Source of the DNA: Devosia naphthalenivorans
Lineage (GTDB): Bacteria > Pseudomonadota > Alphaproteobacteria > Rhizobiales > Devosiaceae
DNA: 64,000 nt
Assembly: GCF_003056355.1 (NCBI RefSeq)
Contig: NZ_PYVW01000004.1
Coordinates: 1-64,000 of the forward strand
Direction of reading: 5' to 3'
Shown one piece after another: positions 59,474-64,000 of this stretch. Numbering within the stretch: the stretch's first letter is position 1; each line of letters begins with the position of its first letter. The translations under genes were made by a program, and so were the position numbers. The notes under the pieces were generated by a model. The model ran no database searches. It saw nothing but the letters and a program-made list of their open reading frames with translations, and was not told the origin of the DNA.

Positions 59474-60526
59474 TCAGCGCAGGGCGCGGCCGGCTTCGTC
59501 AAACAGGTGCAGGGCTTCGGACGGAATGGCCATATGAATGGGCTGGTGCAGTTGCAGGTCCGGGGCGCCGTCGAGCTTGATGGTCATGAGGTCCCCGGTG
59601 CCGATCTCGACATAGGCCAGGGCGTATTCACCGAACTGTTCGATCACCGCGAGGGTACCGGTGAGGTCAGCCCTTTCGGGGCTGGCCAGGGTGACATGTT
59701 CGGGGCGAATGCCGATGGTTCTGACGCCCGCGCGACCCTCGATCAACTGCCGCAGCTTGGGGGAATTGGTTAGCATTCTGTTAGCATCGAGCGTGACGTC
59801 AAGGAAGTTCATGCGCTGATTGGCGATGAAGCCGGCGACGAAGGTGTTGACCGGGTTGCGGTAGAGCTCGAGCGGGGTGCCGACCTGCTCGATACGACCG
59901 GCATTGAGCACGACGATCCGGTCGGCCAGGGTCATGGCTTCCACCTGATCGTGGGTGACGTAGATCATGGTGGCGTCGAGCGTTTCGTGCAGCTTGGCGA
60001 TCTCGATGCGGGTCTGGGCGCGCAACGACGCGTCGAGGTTGGAAAGGGGTTCGTCGAACAGGAACACCTGGGGATTGCGCACTATGGCGCGGCCGATGGC
60101 AACGCGCTGGCGCTGACCACCGGAAAGGGCCTTGGGCATGCGGTCGAGATAGTCTTCGATCTGGAGAATACGCGCAGCTTCGCGAACGCGCGTGTCGACC
60201 TCCTCCTTGGGCGTTTTGGCCAGTTTGAGGCCGAAGGCCATGTTGTCGTAGACGCTCATATGCGGGTAAAGCGCATAACTCTGGAACACCATGGCGATGC
60301 CCCGTTGGGGCGAGGGTACGTCATTGACCACCCTCCCCCCGATGGAAATCTCCCCGCCCGAAATCGGCTCCAGCCCGGCGATCATGCGCAGCAGCGTTGA
60401 CTTGCCGCAGCCGGATGGACCGACAAAGACCACGAACTCGCCCGAGGCGATGTCGAGGTCCACGCCGTGAACGACTTCGAGGTTGCCGTAGGATTTGCGG
60501 ATGCCGCGCAGGGAGACTTCAGCCAT
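59474..60526 (-). CDS. Carbohydrate ABC transporter ATP-binding protein (MalK/UgpC type)
   Basis: A 350-residue ATPase of the CUT1 sugar importer class. Walker A is [13 protein letters not shown] (about 37-49), signature [16 protein letters not shown], Walker [13 protein letters not shown], and the switch His in [15 protein letters not shown]. The C-terminal regulatory OB-fold (about 235-350) includes [14 protein letters not shown]. The ATG has GAGGAG seven bases upstream. It follows the alpha-mannosidase gene by ten bases, so it likely energises uptake of mannose-containing glycans. Confidence 0.95.
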   Translation of the reverse strand: MAEVSLRGIRKSYGNLEVVHGVDLDIASGEFVVFVGPSGCGKSTLLRMIAGLEPISGGEISIGGRVVNDVPSPQRGIAMVFQSYALYPHMSVYDNMAFGLKLAKTPKEEVDTRVREAARILQIEDYLDRMPKALSGGQRQRVAIGRAIVRNPQVFLFDEPLSNLDASLRAQTRIEIAKLHETLDATMIYVTHDQVEAMTLADRIVVLNAGRIEQVGTPLELYRNPVNTFVAGFIANQRMNFLDVTLDANRMLTNSPKLRQLIEGRAGVRTIGIRPEHVTLASPERADLTGTLAVIEQFGEYALAYVEIGTGDLMTIKLDGAPDLQLHQPIHMAIPSEALHLFDEAGRALR

Positions 60527-60536
60527 GGCGGGCTCC

Positions 60537-63500
60537 TCAGGTTTCGATCAGCAGGGTTGCGATTTCGAAGGGGCGGAGCGAGAGGGTGACGCTGTTGCCA
60601 CTCAGCTCCAGCGGCTTGCCCTCCCCCTCCTCCATCAAATTGACGCTGCGGACAGATTTGACCGGAACGCCGAAAGTGATGGTGGCCTCGGCACGGATAT
60701 TGGCGTGCTCAAAGATGCGCAGCACGATGGCGTCGGACTTCTCGGCCTTCTTGACGGTTTCAAGCGTGACGTTGGGCTGGTCGACGCTGGCGAAGCTGAA
60801 ACTGCTGAGATCAGTGGCGGCAGCGGCAGCGGCCTTCAGTTCGCCGATGACCGCGACAGGATTGTTGAAGCGTTCGGCGGCGCGATGGACGTCGGCGAGG
60901 TCGGCGACGCCGTCATGGACGAACAGCGCATAGCGCAGGCGGTGTTCGCCCAGGTCAGCATCGGGGCTCGGGAAGGTGGAGCCACGGACAAGGGTCAGCC
61001 GGACGGATTGCTCGAAGCAGTCATAGGCGTATTTGCAGTCGTTGAGCAGGGCAATACCGAAGTCTGCTTCGCTCAAATCGACCCAACGGTGCATGGAGGC
61101 TTCGAAGCGTGCTTTGTCCCACGAGGTGTTGCGGTGGGTCGGGCGCCTGACATGGCCGAACTGGATTTCCGAGCGGATTTCGGAGGTATTGAGGTCGAAC
61201 GGAAACTGCGCCTTGAGCACCGTCTGGCGCTCCTGCCAGTCGATAAAGGTATCGAACTCAACCTGGCGGGCTCCGGCGGCGAGGGAAATGACCTGCACGA
61301 TCCTTGAGGCTTGATACTCACGTTCGACGCGGATAGCGGCGCGGTGCGGGCCGGTTTCGACCACGGAAATAGTGGACTTACCGTCAGCCAAAGGCCAGAA
61401 CTGCTCCTCGAAATAGCGGTCGATATCCCAGGCGTCCCATTCCATCGGCTTGTCTTCATAGGCGATGAGGCGGTTGGCCCTTTCGCCCGCGGCGAGTGTC
61501 TCACGGTCACGCGTCTTGTCGAAGACGGAGGTGATCTCACCTGACTTGTCGAAGGTGACGCGGAGCAGTTCGTTCTCCAGATGGGTGCTAGAAACCGACA
61601 GCGTGGAGCTGGTGTTGGCAGCGCCGCCGGAAACGAGTTGCGCCGCAGTCCAGCCCAAGGGCGCAATGTCGGACACGGGCGAGACGAGTTCGGTCGCCCC
61701 ATCCGCGCGGGTAATGGCCTGCACCGGATGGGTGCCGCTGGCCGTCGCGAGTGAGAGACCTTCAAGATCCGGCGCGCCGCCAATGGTCACAAGACCCGAA
61801 CGGGTCTGGCCGGTGAAGTTGAACAGGCGCAGCTGGTCGGCGCCGGGTTTGCTGAACGCCTGCGCCGCAGCGTGCCAGGGCCCGTTTTGCGAGCCGAGGG
61901 TCGAGAAAATCTGACCATACTCGTTGTCGCTATCGACGTAGACTTCGGGAATGGAGGTCCCCGGCAGGATGTCGTGGAACTGGTTGATCAGTACCAGTTC
62001 CCAAAACTCGGCGAGCGTATCAGTGGGATAGGCTGCGCCGGTTTGGCTCAACGCCATCGCGCCAAGGAATTCGAGCTCGCGCAGCATGCGTTCGGCGCGG
62101 CGGTTATTGGCCTTGTTCTTGGCAACCGAGGTCAGCGTGCCACGGTGATATTGCAGGTACAACTCGCCATTCCAGGTCGGAAACTTATTGCCGGGCGCGT
62201 CCATCTTGGCGCCGAGCCGATCGAGGAACGGCACGATGCCTTCGAGCTTGACGCGAGGCGCCCCGGGAATGCCGCGCTGCAGGCGAATGCCGCGCTCGAT
62301 CATGCCGCGCGTGGGGCCACCGCCGCCGTCGCCATAGCCATAGGACATGACGACCTCGTCGTGGACCGCCTTGGGCTCATAGCGTTTCCAGGCGCCCATG
62401 GTTTCCGAAACGGAGAGATCGCCATTATAGGTGGTGAAAATCTCATCGCTTTCAAAGCGCTGGGCAGTGATCAGTTGCGCCTTGGTGACCGTGCCATCGA
62501 TGCCGCGCCAGTGGAAGCTGTCGTATGGGTGACGGTCGGTGTCGTTCCAGCTGAGCTTGGACGTGACGAAGTATTTCAGCCCCGACTTGTCCATGATCTG
62601 CGGCAGGTTCGCCGAATAGCCGAATGTATCTGGCAGCCATACCGTCCTGGGGTCGACGCCGAAATGCTCAAGGTGGAAGCGGCGGCCGCGCATGATCTGG
62701 CGAACAAGGGATTCGCCTGAGACGATGTTGACGTCCGGCTCCACCCACATGGCGCCTTCGATCTCGAACTGGCCGGATTTGACCTTGGCGAGCATGCGGT
62801 CCCAAAGCTCTGGATAGTCCTTCTTGAGGAAATCGAAGAGCACCGACTGGTTATACATGAAGATGAATTCGGGGTACTCCTCCATGAGGTTGAGCACCGT
62901 GGCGAAGGAGCGACCGGTCTTGTCGCGGGTGTGCATGACGCGCCAGAGCCAGCCGACATCCAGATGGGTCGAGCCGACAGCGGTAATCTGCGGCTGGGTT
63001 TCGGTATCGATGATCTCGTAGATTTCGGCCGCGATCCTTTCGGCATCCCCGAGCGATGCGGCGAAAGCTTCGGTGTGAGCGCCACGCCGATCCAGCGCAC
63101 GAAGCGCCCGGTCAACGATGGCCAGAATGGCATGACGACGCGGGTCGGACTGGTGCAGGCGAATGGCCACGTCGAGCGGGGTTTGCAGGTCGTAGTAGAG
63201 TTTCTCGGCGCGCTCATTGCGTACGAAGAACTCGACCGTGAAGCCGACCAGGGGTCGCTCGAAGAAGGTGAATGCGTTGAGCAGCAGCGTGTGCGTATTG
63301 CCCGGCTTGGCGTCGCGTTCGATGACCAGTTCGGTGTGGTTTCCATCCAGCGCCTGGGCGATCTTGCCATCGATATAGGCAAGGCATTGCGGATCGGTCG
63401 AACCGGGGCGGTCCTGCCATTGGCTGGTGAATTTGAGCACCAGCGTCTGGCCGGCGGCGGCCTCCGGCACGGTAACTTCAGCGGCAAACCAGGTGTGGCC

Positions 63501-63737
63501 CTGCTTCTTGGCCCAGACGGAATGGGGGCCGAATTTTTCCCATGCCTGCCAATCGTCGGCCAGTGCTTGTTCGGTAGAAACGTCGGCGCGCTGCACATGC
63601 CACTGGAAAGGCGCGTCGGCAATCGGCGTCAGGATCTTGCACTGCAGGTCGGCGCAGAGCCGGAGCAGCTTTCCCTCCATCTTGAGGTCATCGTCCCCCA
63701 GGGCAAGCTTGGATGAGAGGGGATTGGAATAAGTCAT
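60537..63737 (-). CDS. Glycoside hydrolase family 38 alpha-mannosidase
   Basis: A 1066-residue retaining alpha-mannosidase that releases mannose from glycans. The N-terminal region (about 1-240) has a galactose-binding-like fold. The GH38 catalytic domain begins at [20 protein letters not shown] (His-x-Asp zinc site); the nucleophile Asp is in [17 protein letters not shown] middle helical domain and a C-terminal beta-sandwich follow. No signal peptide is visible, so it acts on imported sugars in the cytoplasm. Its ATG overlaps the permease stop (ATGA) with GGAG upstream. Confidence 0.94.
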   Translation of the reverse strand: MTYSNPLSSKLALGDDDLKMEGKLLRLCADLQCKILTPIADAPFQWHVQRADVSTEQALADDWQAWEKFGPHSVWAKKQGHTWFAAEVTVPEAAAGQTLVLKFTSQWQDRPGSTDPQCLAYIDGKIAQALDGNHTELVIERDAKPGNTHTLLLNAFTFFERPLVGFTVEFFVRNERAEKLYYDLQTPLDVAIRLHQSDPRRHAILAIVDRALRALDRRGAHTEAFAASLGDAERIAAEIYEIIDTETQPQITAVGSTHLDVGWLWRVMHTRDKTGRSFATVLNLMEEYPEFIFMYNQSVLFDFLKKDYPELWDRMLAKVKSGQFEIEGAMWVEPDVNIVSGESLVRQIMRGRRFHLEHFGVDPRTVWLPDTFGYSANLPQIMDKSGLKYFVTSKLSWNDTDRHPYDSFHWRGIDGTVTKAQLITAQRFESDEIFTTYNGDLSVSETMGAWKRYEPKAVHDEVVMSYGYGDGGGGPTRGMIERGIRLQRGIPGAPRVKLEGIVPFLDRLGAKMDAPGNKFPTWNGELYLQYHRGTLTSVAKNKANNRRAERMLRELEFLGAMALSQTGAAYPTDTLAEFWELVLINQFHDILPGTSIPEVYVDSDNEYGQIFSTLGSQNGPWHAAAQAFSKPGADQLRLFNFTGQTRSGLVTIGGAPDLEGLSLATASGTHPVQAITRADGATELVSPVSDIAPLGWTAAQLVSGGAANTSSTLSVSSTHLENELLRVTFDKSGEITSVFDKTRDRETLAAGERANRLIAYEDKPMEWDAWDIDRYFEEQFWPLADGKSTISVVETGPHRAAIRVEREYQASRIVQVISLAAGARQVEFDTFIDWQERQTVLKAQFPFDLNTSEIRSEIQFGHVRRPTHRNTSWDKARFEASMHRWVDLSEADFGIALLNDCKYAYDCFEQSVRLTLVRGSTFPSPDADLGEHRLRYALFVHDGVADLADVHRAAERFNNPVAVIGELKAAAAAATDLSSFSFASVDQPNVTLETVKKAEKSDAIVLRIFEHANIRAEATITFGVPVKSVRSVNLMEEGEGKPLELSGNSVTLSLRPFEIATLLIET

Positions 63738-64000
63738 CCTTTAACTCCGACACCGGCGAACCCTGTGTTCATGTTCCGCCGCAATAGAAAATAGACGCCG
63801 ACCGCCGGCGCTGCGTAGATGATCGAATAGGCGGCAAGGAAACCGTAGTCGACGGCCCCCTGCTGCCCGAATGCTGCGTAAAGCCCCACCGACATGGGGA
63901 AGGCATCCTGCACCCGGGCAAAGATCAACGGCAGCAGGAACTCGTTCCATGCGCCGGTGAAAGAGAAAAACCAGACCACGGCAATGCCGGCGCGCGACAT
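63734..64000 (-). CDS. Carbohydrate ABC transporter permease, MalG type (partial)
   Basis: The last 88 residues of a sugar-importer permease; the 5' part is outside the window. The visible part has FFSFTGAWNEFLLPLIFA, the EAA-loop-proximal segment typical of MalG-type permeases, then GAVDYGFLAAYSIIYAAPAV and the C-terminal [18 protein letters not shown]. It overlaps the alpha-mannosidase start by four bases. It belongs to the same operon as the ATPase downstream. Confidence 0.88.
   Translation of the reverse strand: MSRAGIAVVWFFSFTGAWNEFLLPLIFARVQDAFPMSVGLYAAFGQQGAVDYGFLAAYSIIYAAPAVGVYFLLRRNMNTGFAGVGVKG

Overview
The window looks like chromosome of a GC-rich alphaproteobacterium in the Hyphomicrobiales, most likely Devosia or a close relative. 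This is inferred from the linkage SRP RNA-dnaX-ybaB-recR, a Caulobacter/rhizobial-type cpa/tad pilus locus, a membrane-anchored cytochrome c of the CycM type, alphaproteobacterial gene forms throughout, and two families of short palindromic intergenic repeats. No rRNA, tRNA, CRISPR array, transposase or phage gene was seen.

Layout. 1-515 is a tandemly duplicated block of palindromic repeats. 516-4339 (minus) holds two flavin oxidoreductases (a mercuric-reductase-like protein and the transhydrogenase SthA) and a LOG-family protein. 4513-7333 (plus) is the SRP RNA, dnaX, ybaB and recR. 7487-12337 has an acidic hypothetical protein, rmuC and a GFA-family protein (minus), then def, fmt and truA (plus). 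12334-15450 (minus) is dapD-dapE followed by two paralogous small membrane proteins. 15619-20391 holds a small conserved protein, pheA, a cytochrome c, ghrA and an M17 aminopeptidase.

20537-31544 is the pilus region: tadD (plus), then cpaB-cpaC-cpaE-cpaF-tadB-tadC, cpaA and pilA (minus), and a separate plus-strand set of a stand-alone pilus-assembly N domain and two TadE-like pseudopilins. No cpaD and no long TadG are present.

32243-45466 (minus) is one long nucleoside uptake and catabolism cluster. A BMP-family binding protein, a tandem ATPase and two permeases import nucleosides. Cytidine deaminase, purine nucleoside phosphorylase and thymidine phosphorylase split them. Phosphopentomutase and deoxyribose-phosphate aldolase degrade the sugar. 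Uracil phosphoribosyltransferase salvages the base. Between deoC and deoA lies a double-domain aldehyde dehydrogenase of the ALDH16 type, well placed to oxidise the acetaldehyde that DeoC releases.

46578-50315 (plus) is a tight three-gene cluster of unknown function: a long helical protein with distant TelA-like features, a DUF6384-like membrane protein, and a coiled-coil protein with a Gly-rich tail. It is the best candidate here for an undescribed system. 50445-52116 has an SDR/HxlR divergent pair and a VOC protein. 52162-55981 (minus) is a siderophore ABC importer preceded by a palindrome that fits the TGA-N9-TCA iron-responsive operator. 56140-57650 is a copper-delivery set (SCO, PCuAC, DUF2946-like). 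57683-59394 has a LysR regulator and a TauE/SafE exporter. The window ends in a carbohydrate locus (MalK-type ATPase, GH38 alpha-mannosidase, and a permease cut by the edge).

A recurring theme is a palindromic repeat with core TTCCCGCTTTCGCGGGAA. It is mostly intergenic but has also entered two reading frames in frame: the N-terminus of a siderophore permease and the interdomain linker of ALDH16.
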